Below are positions 52,302-64,000 of a stretch of DNA of 64,000 nucleotides, in pieces. The DNA is taken from contig JABWDB010000030.1 of the NCBI GenBank assembly GCA_019614645.1, forward strand, positions 3,968,001 through 4,032,000, in the 5' to 3' direction. Below the pieces are notes generated by a model that was given only the letters and a program-made list of their open reading frames with translations, had not been told where the DNA came from and did no database searches. The DNA is from Stratiolaelaps scimitus (Eukaryota > Arthropoda > Arachnida > Mesostigmata > Laelapidae). The position numbers and the translations under genes are program-made. Numbering within the stretch: position 1 is the stretch's first letter; every line of letters starts with the position of its first letter.

Positions 52302-55059
52302 ATGGGTAAGTGGAAGATTTTGAAGCGAAAAATGGAGCGCGCTGAGTCATCCGGTTCGGATTCGTCGGATTCTGAAGCTGGGGTTCCACTAACTCGTGCA
52401 TCTGATGATACGCCCAAACCAAAGTACAAATGGACAAATAAGCAGGTATGACCGTTACCTAAATTTTCTGTAGTCTAGTTCCCTGCTATCAAGTTTCTTT
52501 TTTGTTAGCTCTTGGTTTGGAATCTGTTCCCCCTAATTTCGAGGGGAAATTACCCGCATACTTCTTCTCATTGTATAAAATGTATGAACACTGTAACTAA
52601 CTTTTGGCAAACGTTTTCTGATTTAATGTGATACGTACCCATAAACGGCAGCGTCTTCTAATATTTGCCTCGCGTGGAATAACCTATCGGGATCGCCATC
52701 TGATGAATTCGTTCCGAACAATGCTCGCTCACTCTAAAGAAGAATGTAAATTCGAGAAAAAGGATAATCTAGCAGCCATCAACGAAATTGCAGAAATGAA
52801 AAACTGCAATAAGGTGAGTGAGGAATTAATTAGTGATACAGGCAATTGACAATGCAAATCGATTATGCTGAGCCTATCGACCTATTGAGCATCTTGATTA
52901 AATCGAAAATTTTGTATACGGATCCGAAATAATGTTACTAATAAACAACTACTTTAGATGTTTGCTCTAGTGGATCCGACAGCGTGAGTAAACCTCGCCA
53001 AAATCTGCTAATTTGGAGGCAGAATTTAAGGTTTATCGTATTCTTTTGGGCGTTATCGAGACCCACGGAATTCATTTAGAGCATAGATTCCTCTCTCCAC
53101 AGAACACCTACAGAGTTCCATATTGCTGTGGTTTTTGTGTTCATAGATGTCTGTCGCTCACTCTCTTTTTCTTTAGGTGATGTATATGGAGAACCGGCGC
53201 AAATCGGACACATACATGTGGCTTGCAAATATGCAGACCGGTCCAACTCTCAAGTTCCTCGTGCAGAACATCCACACGATGGAAGAACTGAAGTTCAGCG
53301 GCAATTGCCTACGTGGATCTCGCCCATTCTTATCGTTCGACCCAACCTTCGACTCGCATCCGTGGTCACGTCTAGTTAAGGAAGTTCTTGCACAGACCTT
53401 TGGAACACCAGCAAACCACCCACGTTCACAGCCCTTCTTCGATCACGTGTTCGTCTTTCGACTGCTCGATAAGCGTATCTGGTTCCGAAACTATCAGGTG
53501 AGTAGCCCAATTTACTGACTAACTTCCTCTAGTTGTATTATTAGATGTCAAATGGCCATACTTGGTACACTTCGGGTAGCTTGCGACATTTTTAACTGCC
53601 CGCACTTAAGTGACAGCATTTTAGGTTGCCGCAGCTGCAACTTGTCGGGTCCTATAATGCCATCAAAGTGAGCGTACTGGGAAAAATCCGAAGTCACATT
53701 ATGTGTCCGGAACATTGCTATTTGACGGATATTGTCTTGTTCGCGGGCGCACTTCTAAAGGTACACGATAACATAACGTAATAGTTAATGATAATGACAA
53801 TCTCGACAAAGGAATCCTCTTGTGTGATAAACAAGGGCTTAATCAACACACTGATTGGGGGATTGTTTTCTTCCGAAATGCTTAACATAGATTGTAGAAG
53901 AAGACGGATCACTGGTAGAAATCGGACCGCGATTCTGTCTGAACCTTGTGAAGATCTTCGATGGTCCCTTCTCAGGCGCAGTTATTTACACGAACCCCAA
54001 CTATGTCGCCCCGAACAAGATGCGACGACTCGCCCGGACGGACAATCGATACGTCGAGCGCAAAGACCAAAAGGTATAAGTTCATGTATTAATTATTTGT
54101 TTCGCTATTGTAGTAACTGTTGTAAAGGCATAGTAGAAAGTATTGCTACCCTCGCTAATATTCCTCTTAAAAGGTATTTTATCGAAGATCCTGCTAGACA
54201 GGAGGAACATATGGCTTGGGTTCAGATCCAGTCGGACGCGGAAAATATTAGGATTTCTTTATCTGTGGATGGTTGTCAAGTACGACATGATTGAAAAATG
54301 AAGTAAGATAAAGTGAAAATTAAATAAAGTAAGCCCTGACATGTCCTCGCAGTAATACCAAAGGCTCAGTAGCTGCCTCACTAGCCACCTGGTCACTAGC
54401 TGAAAGTTAGTCCAATTAATACTTTTTCATATCGAGCATAATGGGGTGATAATTCCTTAAATTCCAATATCTGCTTTAGCTAATGACAACTATAATGAGT
54501 TTTCTTGTTTCAACAGCCCACAAAGATCTGATTGGGATTCCCTATATGTATCTTAAGTTTAAGCTGTTCATACAATACGTAATCTGAGTCACAAAAAAAT
54601 ACGCATTACGCGATAGGTTGAACTACATAACTACTAACGTACAAATGCCGATAGTTGTATACGCAGTGGAGCTCTTGTAAGGAAATAACTAAGACTTGTA
54701 TGTGGGGATAAGCTTTATTTAGTAAATAAATAGCCATATCATGTCTGGCATCTATATGAACAATGAAAAAAGTACGCCAACATTACCTGTGCATTTTTCA
54801 GGCAAAACGTCAACTTATCGAGAACCTTCCGGAGCCACCTCCAGAAAATCCCCACATGGATGTATTTGAAACGAAACCTCCCGAGGAGGCCATCGGAATC
54901 GAAAAGAGAACATTCTACAGGTTGGATTTAGATGCCGAGAAAGAGAAGAAACGGCAAAGAAATCTGAAGAAAAAAGCTCTTAGAAAACGTCAGAAGGGCC
55001 AGAACGACCAAAAGGCCCAAGAGGATGGTGGTGTTTGGGAGGACATGAACTCGGAATAG
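52302..55059 (+). CDS. BRX1: ribosome biogenesis protein BRX1 (Brix domain)
   Basis: This is a nucleolar factor for assembly and export of the 60S ribosomal subunit (27S pre-rRNA processing). Exons: 52302-52445, 52652-52813, 53177-53497, 53891-54073, 54802-55059. All exons hold whole codons with GT-AG introns, giving 355 residues; human BRIX1 is 353. Exon 1 (1-48) is a Ser/Asp-rich N-terminus ending KYKWTNKQ. Exon 2 (49-102) starts the Brix domain with RLLIFASRGITYRDRHLM and ends NEIAEMKNCNK. Exon 3 (103-209) has KFLVQNIHTMEELKFSGNCL, SRPFLSFDP and RIWFRNYQ. Exon 4 (210-270) has EEDGSLVEIGPRFCLNLVKI. Exon 5 (271-355) is a Lys/Arg-rich nuclear tail. The start is the ATG at 52,302, which fits the human N-terminal length. 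ATTAAA at 55,112 is a possible poly(A) signal. It is well conserved and appears intact. Confidence 0.97.
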
Positions 55060-55726
55060 ATGTCACGGAGATGTTGTATTTCGTATACTGAACTGAAAAG
55101 AACTAGTGTACATTAAAAATGAAGGCCTGTACATACACATAAACATCACCAGTTGTGTGTGATTTTGTGACGTTCCACTAAATGTAACTCTGAAGAAACT
55201 TCTTGCTTCTTGATTTGTTATATAGGTATCGCGCGAGCTGGTTTATGGGTGCCTGCCTCGGTTCCGAAAATAAAAACAAGTGCGGGCCCTACGAGTTTTT
55301 ACCGTTACACGTAAGATTAGCCCGGGGTTACCTATTGTAAACTATGACAGAGAAAAATAAATGTCCTCACAGTGAGCTACATAGTCGTAGGAGTGTGATT
55401 AAGATTTTGCTATCTGCGGATATAAATCATAGGCGACGCATCTGTCGAAATCAGTTTACATTATTAAAAAAAATGCGTAAACATTTAGTAGAGATAATAT
55501 ATTTTCACTGAATATCGTTGCTTCTTAACCCTTGCTATATGTATCACAAGAGCCCACTTCTCAAATCTTAAAAAACTTAATCGCCATAAATAAAGGAGTA
55601 AGGATCAAGGCCTTTTCAGGTAACGCTGAAGACAGCGTAATCGATACTTCGACATTGTCACCCCAACCACATACAGGGTGCTCGTAAGACCTCTATACTT
55701 TAATATTCCTAAACACTGCATCTTAA

Positions 55727-56044
55727 ATGCCGCTGTACACATGTTTAACTTTTGTGAACCTAAAATGCGTGATCGAAATCGACCATCGAATTACTGTGCA
55801 ATGGCCGTGTATTTACTGTAACAAGAAAAACAGGGAAAGCAGCGGCGATGGATTTCTGATTTTCGTAATGAAATCTTTAATCCACTTCCTTGTCAAAGTG
55901 ATTAATAAGGTGTTGGAAATCTTATATGTCGACATGGCGACGGAATCAGGAGAAATAGAACTGGTAGTTTCCAATTCACCAGCAACCGATGAAGCAGGAC
56001 GTGCTCTTGGGTACATAGCAAATTTTGTAGAGACGTTTTATTGA
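55727..56044 (+). CDS. unidentified ORF, possibly element-derived
   Basis: A 105-codon plus-strand frame with hydrophobic N-terminal half and a charged segment IELVVSNSPATDEAGRALGY near the end. No domain was recognised and no splice links are evident. The C-terminal part, from a Met at 55,935, looks more protein-like than the rest. It may be chance. Confidence 0.2.
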   Translation: MPLYTCLTFVNLKCVIEIDHRITVQWPCIYCNKKNRESSGDGFLIFVMKSLIHFLVKVINKVLEILYVDMATESGEIELVVSNSPATDEAGRALGYIANFVETFY

Positions 56045-56734
56045 CAGTGTTACATGATCATTCGGTCGTAATGGTACAAGGTGATTCCACCTGCCCTCAC
56101 CTGAAGTGGACAGGGGTTTTACTAGGCCGATCGCTAAGTAGTCGTGAGTTTTTTACCCACTTTCATTTAGTATATCTTTTGGCAGAGTTAAAGGGTTTTA
56201 ACCAATGCAGTGTTCCTCGCTTTCCATGTCTCTGGCCCATCTATCAGGCAGATATGTACCCCGCGGAGGAAAACATCTTATCATGGGAGGCGATCCACCT
56301 ATCCAGCTAATTACGTACCTCAGCTTCTGTCTTGAAGCTTTTGCCTTGCTCAGGCCTTGCTCCGTGGGTCTGAATGGGTAATAGTCTAATGGAGCAATAT
56401 CTGGACCGAGTGCGGTAGAAAGTCCCGACCAAGATAGGTTACGATGGGGGTGGGTCGCCAAAGCAACATGGGTAATGCAGCAATATCATTTTCCGCCGTC
56501 CCTAGCCTTCCGCGGTCGTGGCCTTTAAATTTCTCGGTTTAGAAGGCTGAGTTGACCGATTCACGATTTTTCAGCAGTTCCTATCGGGGCACCTCCTTCT
56601 GATCTGACCAAATGAACAGTATTAGCTTATGGCCCTGAATCCTGGGTCTAACCATTCATTCCGCGTTGGGGATTACTGCAGAAGATCTTTTCTCGACAGA
56701 CTATTGCGGATACTACACCAACTGACACTGTAAG

Positions 56735-56766
56735 AATCGTATGTGCTTTCAGTTGCACATACGATT
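56735..56766. repeat. perfect 12-bp hairpin at the start of an ORF
   Basis: AATCGTATGTGC and GCACATACGATT enclose TTTCAGTT. The ATG of the downstream ORF lies in the left arm. Confidence 0.85.
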
Positions 56767-57118
56767 CGAACGCTATGAAATGTCACTGAGGACGGGCAAC
56801 GAATACGTAAACAAACCTACAGACGCGCGTTTCAAACGAATTCTACTCTTCCATTCGAAATTGAAGCAGTTCAATGTTGATATCGATTACTTATCGAACG
56901 GCCGTTGCACATTTACATTTAAGGGGCCGTTTTATGAAGCAATGCTGAAAGCAGTTCCGTGGACGTTAAATGTTGGCCATGAGTCAGCCCGGAAAATTTA
57001 CTTATCGAATGTCAATTGTGTTGGAAGAATTGTAGTTTCCCCGCCCAGAGAAAATCAATTCCATGATTCCCCTGCACTTAATGGTCAAACAAGTCATAAG
57101 CTAGTCCACTCATCCTAG
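56741..57118 (+). CDS. unidentified ORF containing dispersed repeat copy D
   Basis: A 125-codon plus-strand frame with balanced composition: YVNKPTDARFKRILLFHSKL, then FNVDIDYLSNGRCTFTFKGP, then FYEAMLKAVPWTLNVGHESA, ending SHKLVHSS. The region at 56,936-57,001 is one copy of the dispersed 65-bp repeat found four more times in the window, which suggests the ORF belongs to a repeated element and not to a host gene. It begins inside the loop and right arm of a perfect 12-bp hairpin. I do not recognise the family. Confidence 0.35.
   Translation: MCFQLHIRFERYEMSLRTGNEYVNKPTDARFKRILLFHSKLKQFNVDIDYLSNGRCTFTFKGPFYEAMLKAVPWTLNVGHESARKIYLSNVNCVGRIVVSPPRENQFHDSPALNGQTSHKLVHSS
56936..57001 (+). repeat. 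dispersed 65-bp repeat, copy D
   Basis: GAAGCAATGCTGAAAGCAGT, TCCGTGGACGTTAAATGTTG, GCCATGAGTCAGCCC, then GGAAAATTTA. It is the best match, by eye, to the consensus shared with copies A, B, C and E. Confidence 0.8.
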
Positions 57119-57429
57119 CAGTGGAATCATCCTTAATTTACGCTTATGTTAAAATGCTCTCATTGCAGCCAACTACATGGATGTGGTACATAGAATGTCC
57201 AGAACGTACAGATCAGTAAGCCCAGTAACGCTGGGTCAGTTGAAGAAATTTTCGGATCTCTCCATAAATGTTTTATGGGCATTGTCGGCAATTGAAAGAG
57301 GATTGTGAAATCCGGGGGGACCCTTCACGTTTCCCGGTAATCTGGCCACCATGCTAAAACTAGAAGATGATTTATAGGTGATAGTGAGTGGAAATGGTTC
57401 CATGATTCTCGAAGACAGAGATATAGCTG

Positions 57430-57557
57430 ACCTACCTGGCTGGGCGATTAAGTCTCTGCCTGCAAATAGCCGGACGATCTGGTGACATATCGTTCGCTTA
57501 AGTGTTGTAAAACTGCACTTCCGCTAATAAACCTATAGAACCTTTACCTTTACCTCT
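57430..57557 (+). mobile_element. tRNA-derived SINE copy 3
   Basis: The A-box region TGGCTGGGCGATTAAGTCTC (57,437-57,456) is the best preserved of the family, followed by GCCTGCAAATAGCCGGA. The B-box is decayed. The tail reads AATAAACCTATAGAAC then CTTTACCTTTACCTC, as in copy 1. Confidence 0.65.
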
Positions 57558-58229
57558 GAACTTTTCCGAAGATGTTTTTTTGCTCCGGGAAGGTTTAAAA
57601 ATTGTATAAAATTACAACATAGCAATAATGGGAAAAAGACCAAAATCAATAAACCTATACGCCGTTGTATAACTTAATTATTTTTTTTAATAAGGTAATA
57701 TTTGGTTATTCCGCTATTGTAATTTTAATTAAGTTTACAGTTCGGAATTCACCGAATTCTCATTGCTCGTGTCCACTACACACTCTGTTATTTACAATTA
57801 CAGAAAATTACTCATTAATAATGTTGGGTGAATGCATACCACGGTAGGATACATTTTTTGAGGCTGTCAGACGACAATTTCGTTACCAACATGATGACGT
57901 TCCAAAAACCAAAACTCCTTTTAGAAATGATTCTCCCTTTACTAAAAGGAAATGATTGTTTCCTTTTCTTTTATTGATGTTGTAAAATTTAACATAAAAT
58001 GGTTGTTATAGTGTCCTCTGTTGACGCAATTCAGTTTGTGGTTGTGCCGAGCGGCCGAAATTGAACACTGGGAATATTGTTTCGGCGTACGTATTCAACA
58101 GACAGTACTGAGGCGGAAACGCCTACGGGCCTCGTCACCTGATGCTACCAAAGGACCCATATCTTAATCACTAGACTCCCCTCATTCTGCTATGTATTTA
58201 TATTGACAATAGGCGATGTTAAATCCTCA

Positions 58230-59932
<1,703 letters not shown>

Positions 59933-62155
59933 CTGCTTGGGCAAAACAATACGATACAAACATGTTAACGCTCATTTGAAGTGTCCCACCATATATAGTC
60001 AAATCTAGTACGTATATTCAAATTACAGAATCGTATAAATAAGCTGTTCGAGAAATAGCTTAACACAAACAAATTGACAGTATTTGTCTTGACAGTGTCT
60101 TGGTCGGTAACTGCTAAACTCAATTATTCATGGAGTCACTTTCCCCTAAATTATAATTAAGGCTATCTCTCTACGGTGGTAACCGGTATTCGTAAAGAGT
60201 CAATGCCTGCCTTCCCAAAATACAATTTTTTTTTTAATATCGTGCTAAAGGTGTAGAGTTCTGTTGAAGGATTACAGAACGTTGCAAGCATACAATTCGT
60301 GAAGTGGTTATATATATATATATATATATATTTCTGCATAATCAGCGAGCAGCTTCCGCGTTACGTGGTCGTCTTGAAAGCATTTACAAGATGTTGGGTG
60401 GGAGCTACTAAATTTACGAGTTAGCGATGGGTTATTTTGCCCATAGTGCACATCAAGTCGACTGTTGTCTATATAGTTCTTATTATCTAGGTAGATAAAA
60501 ACTCTCTGTGTCCATACTTTTATAATGATGGGTTATGAGAGTAACTGTGCCAAACTAATATTCTCAGGCAATAACCAGAGCTAGGGACTGAATTTGAACG
60601 AGCCGAGAGAGGTCTACTAGAGTTCCAGTGTTTGCCTGCGGATTTCATACAGGGTGTAGAAGCAAATCCATCAATCGTTCACTACAGGTACTTTACTCCG
60701 GAAAATACCCAGAGGAAACAAGGGGAAAGGGTGGCTATTTTAATAAGTCCTTAAGTCAGATAACGGAGAACACATCGGCATGGTCATCAATGGTTTTCAT
60801 AATAATTTGTACTTCTCTCTAAGTTCGCGAACGACGCATGGAGGGAGAATCACATCCTCGAAGGGAGAATCACGTACATTAATAAACATTTCAAATCTTT
60901 CAAGTCTCATCCAATCTCACAAAAATGTTAACGACCATCCAGACGATTGGATGATTTCATTTAGTCGCTAAATAGTCACCAGATACAAATCGCGATCTTG
61001 TCTCACTCACTGCTCTAACAAGATATACACCACATTTTTATTTAATTATCTATTTATTTATTATATAAATTTACACATGCGCTTGCACCGTAAATCTCTA
61101 CAGATGACAGTCAAAAAGGAGGCTGGTACAACGAGAGAGCCTTGTTTTATCACTCACTATTTATATATAGTTATATGATCTTCCTTCAAACTGTCTGCCA
61201 CTAGAACTGCGGTCACCTCCCAATGATAGGTGCTTTGCTCTTGGAACAACAGTCGCAGGGCAACAGCACAGTCCCAGAATACAGCAAATCTGCTCAGCTG
61301 TTTCTTATAGCGGATAAGTGAATTGTTGTTGATGACGGCCTTTAGCGAAGTCCACCTCGGCGGTTCAACAGATGTCACCACTAAGCCTGAATTGAGATAC
61401 TCGACGATTGCTATTATCGACAGGTTTGTTTAGAGGTTTGTGTTTATGGTTCAAGCCATAGCATCATCCTCCTCATCATGGGACGCATCAGTATAATATT
61501 GTGGTGGTGAGAATATAGATAGATACTTGCGTGACTGGTTTTTTTCGAACATTGCGCCTGTGCTGGGTTCTTTCTCATATTCTGTATATTCTCTACTGAA
61601 GCTTGGACGAAGGCAAATATTCGATATGGACTTTTTTCGTGAATTGACAGAAGTGGCCAAGTGACATTACGTTACCCGACCTTCACTTTCTTAGCGAAAG
61701 GATTATCGTGTATTCTGCCAAATTCATATTTCGCCGTTTTTTAAGGTTTCGGCGCGTACCATTGATGTACAAAATACGTCAAAGGAGATACGCTTTTTTT
61801 ATGCGCTTTTATACGATAAGAAGGCAATAATTAATACACAGGTTTATAAGCAGATCTCTATTATACCCAGCATTAAACCTCATCCAACAATTACCAAGAC
61901 GAAACATACGTACCGCATAAACATGCACCTAGCTCAAAAAATAATTTCAAATAGAAAACAACGCATTTTTGTTTTTGTCAAAGTTATTCTATAACTATTG
62001 TGAATATAAATAACCTTGATAAGCTCCAGCATAACCAGCATCATAGGTCCTTGAAGCAATGGAGGCCTTTGTGTCATGGAAAGGCAGTTGAGGGTCAGCT
62101 GTGAAAAAAGTTAAAGACAATGTTCGGCGCTGTGCATTTGGCGCAGGGTAGATTC

Positions 62156-62225
62156 GAAGCAATGCTGAAGCAGTTGTACCGTAGATGTTAAACGTTGACT
62201 GTGAGTCAGCCTAAAATAAATTTAT
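62156..62225 (+). repeat. dispersed 65-bp repeat, copy E
   Basis: GAAGCAATGCTGAAGCAGTT, GTACCGTAGATGTTAAACGT, TGACTGTGAGTCAGCCTAAA, AATAAATTTA. It is more diverged than copy D, and the reading frame open in D is interrupted here. Confidence 0.75.
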
Positions 62226-63950
62226 TAAAAGGGTAGACGCGTTAATATTTAAAACGAAAACGATTTAATACAAACTTGTTTATTTAATAACGTCGTGAGT
62301 TTGTCTCAAATAACACGGAGTGGCATTCTTCAAATTCAAATTTCAAATTCCAAGAAAAACAAAAAAACGTATCTGCGCAATACTGTAACATCTCGAATTA
62401 ACTTGCGAATATATTCGGATGAATATGAATCCACTTCCGATGAGGCACCTCCTATCGGCGACATGAAATATGACATTGCCATATTTTATATTCTGCCACA
62501 TCTGTATCACTGTATCGTCCGTGTTCACATTAATTTAATACAATATCATTCTATTCATCATAGAGCAGAACGCGCCATTTTAATTGAATTTCATTCGATC
62601 CAACTTTTATTATTGTAACATTACGGGTTACACAATAATCCTACACAGTCCTACGATACGTATGTTAAGCAACCCTTGAAAGGGTTGCGTCTCTATTTGA
62701 ACATTGTACATTTTGTCTTCATGGGAGGTTCGAACACTTTCGAAGTCACGCAACCTCATAGGGTTGTATTTCTTGTGCATTTTACATGGCAACGCTACGG
62801 CAGGTTAACTGACTGTAACTGTTATGACCGCCATCGGATTGTGTGACTTTGCGTACGCAATATATATATATATATATATACTACTGTCAATGTGCATAGA
62901 CAACTGCTGAATCAAGAGCTGATCACTACTGATTGCCGTTAGCCTACGATGTTAATGGGTGATAGTTACTGTAGTTATACATAGCTGTATGGACAATGGG
63001 TGTACCTAAGTACAGATCTGTATTGACATCCACGAAATGATAACAGAAGAAAATTAAGATAGCAGACTAATAAAATCATAAGTACTGTTACAACAACAAT
63101 TCGAATCTCTCTGATAAAGGTGAATAAATATGAATTCTGGATGACAATAATAATAATGCGAGTATTTTAATACCCATTCACTGGGTACAACGATAAACTA
63201 CTTGTGTTATGAGTTGATAAGTCCCAGTAATAACAGTGAGTTTACGCTAATGAAAAAAGCTATTGCACCTTTATACTTGATTTGAGCTAACTAACAGGTT
63301 TTATTAACAAATCTCTAACTATCACGGAAAGATAACGGCTTCGGTTAAAGCGTGATAATCGCCGAAAGACGCTTTAACTGTCGAGTCCCGAACAGAACCC
63401 CAAAACGCCTATGTGTCAATGGTAAAGATGTACAAGTGCGGTGCAGATTATATTAAAATATATACAAACGGACAGTGCACAGCTGACCCAAACAATCTCT
63501 CACAGGGACTGACAGATAAGTAAACAAGGCATAGATGAAAAAATTCGACCCTTGAACTTGGGTACCGGCTGAGAATTGGCTGAAATCACATGTATCACCA
63601 GGCGATGTATGATATCTCCTTTGACACCTGCGCAGTACCGGATACTTGTGTCCGTCTCTTAAACGGTTTCATTTTTTTTTTATAAGATATCTTCATGAAG
63701 ATTCCGACTGGCCACCAATGCCAACCGCTTCAAGAATAGCGCAGAGATGTTGGAAATTACAAGCGCTAACCACCACCAGGTCGGTAAGGCAGTGACACGC
63801 GGTGATGTCGAACGAGGCGACGAACGAGAATTGTTCTGGAGCGCTCACGGTGGAGCTCATACACTGAGGAGCCTTCAAGAAGAGCTGCAAATAACGCCAC
63901 CTGAAAAACAAGCAACCACAAACACCACAGCTACATTCACAGTCTTTTCC

Positions 63951-63952
<2 letters not shown>

Positions 63953-63983
<31 letters not shown>
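63953..63983. repeat. (AT)n microsatellite
   Basis: An AT run at the window edge. Confidence 0.95.
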
Positions 63984-63985
<2 letters not shown>

Positions 63986-64000
63986 CCACGAAGCTGATCT

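Larger units (their letters stand above)
55060..58229. other. intergenic between BRX1 and NDUFV2
   Basis: This holds two unidentified ORFs, copy D of the dispersed repeat, a perfect hairpin and a SINE copy, each listed separately. AATAAA occurs at 55,358. The rest shows no feature. Confidence 0.5.
59933..64000. other. upstream of NDUFV2: no gene recognised
   Basis: The NDUFV2 promoter should lie just above 59,932 on the minus strand, but no motif is obvious. The stretch contains AT tracts near 60,309-60,330, 62,859-62,880 and 63,953-63,983, ATTT-type repeats near 61,038-61,068 and copy E of the dispersed repeat. Frames of 60-107 codons are AT-driven and lack recognisable domains. Confidence 0.5.

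Overview
This is a stretch of animal nuclear DNA. Three protein genes are split by GT-AG introns and encode conserved animal proteins. The rest is intron, intergenic sequence, decayed non-LTR retrotransposons, tRNA-derived short repeats and many (AT)n microsatellites. The mixture (about 20 AT runs, moderate introns, a single-copy-style protein kinase D, LINE tails that remind me of those seen in ticks and other invertebrates) suggests an arthropod, possibly an acarine. That placement is inference and is weak.

Layout. 1-8,300: AT-rich, no gene seen. 8,300-13,500: GC-richer island full of trinucleotide repeats, with two weak minus-strand coding candidates; it may be regulatory or 5' UTR sequence. 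14,430-16,250: a tandem palindromic E-box-like block followed by a plus-strand LINE relic. 18,213-32,559: protein kinase D on the plus strand, 14 coding exons whose phases all join, giving 977 residues with two C1 domains, a PH domain and a complete kinase domain. Its introns carry a LINE relic, a near-perfect 103-bp inverted repeat and tRNA-derived SINE copies. 32,560-42,100: downstream sequence rich in simple repeats. 42,100-51,000: a dense retrotransposon block on the minus strand, in which one LINE (about 46,123-49,365) has inserted into and split another (49,373-51,000 and 45,789-46,122). 52,302-55,059: BRX1 ribosome biogenesis factor, plus strand, 5 exons, 355 residues. 55,060-58,229: two unidentified short ORFs and a SINE. 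58,230-59,932: NDUFV2, the 24-kDa subunit of mitochondrial complex I, minus strand, 4 exons, 247 residues, facing BRX1 tail to tail. 59,933-64,000: no gene recognised.

The three genes serve unrelated cellular jobs (diacylglycerol-responsive signalling, 60S ribosome assembly, respiratory electron transfer), so nothing suggests an operon or a functional cluster. The least explained features are repeats: a ~65-bp dispersed motif found in five copies, a 103-bp inverted repeat whose flanks are in permuted order, the SINE family, and several perfect hairpins. I found no clear sign of a new multi-gene system.
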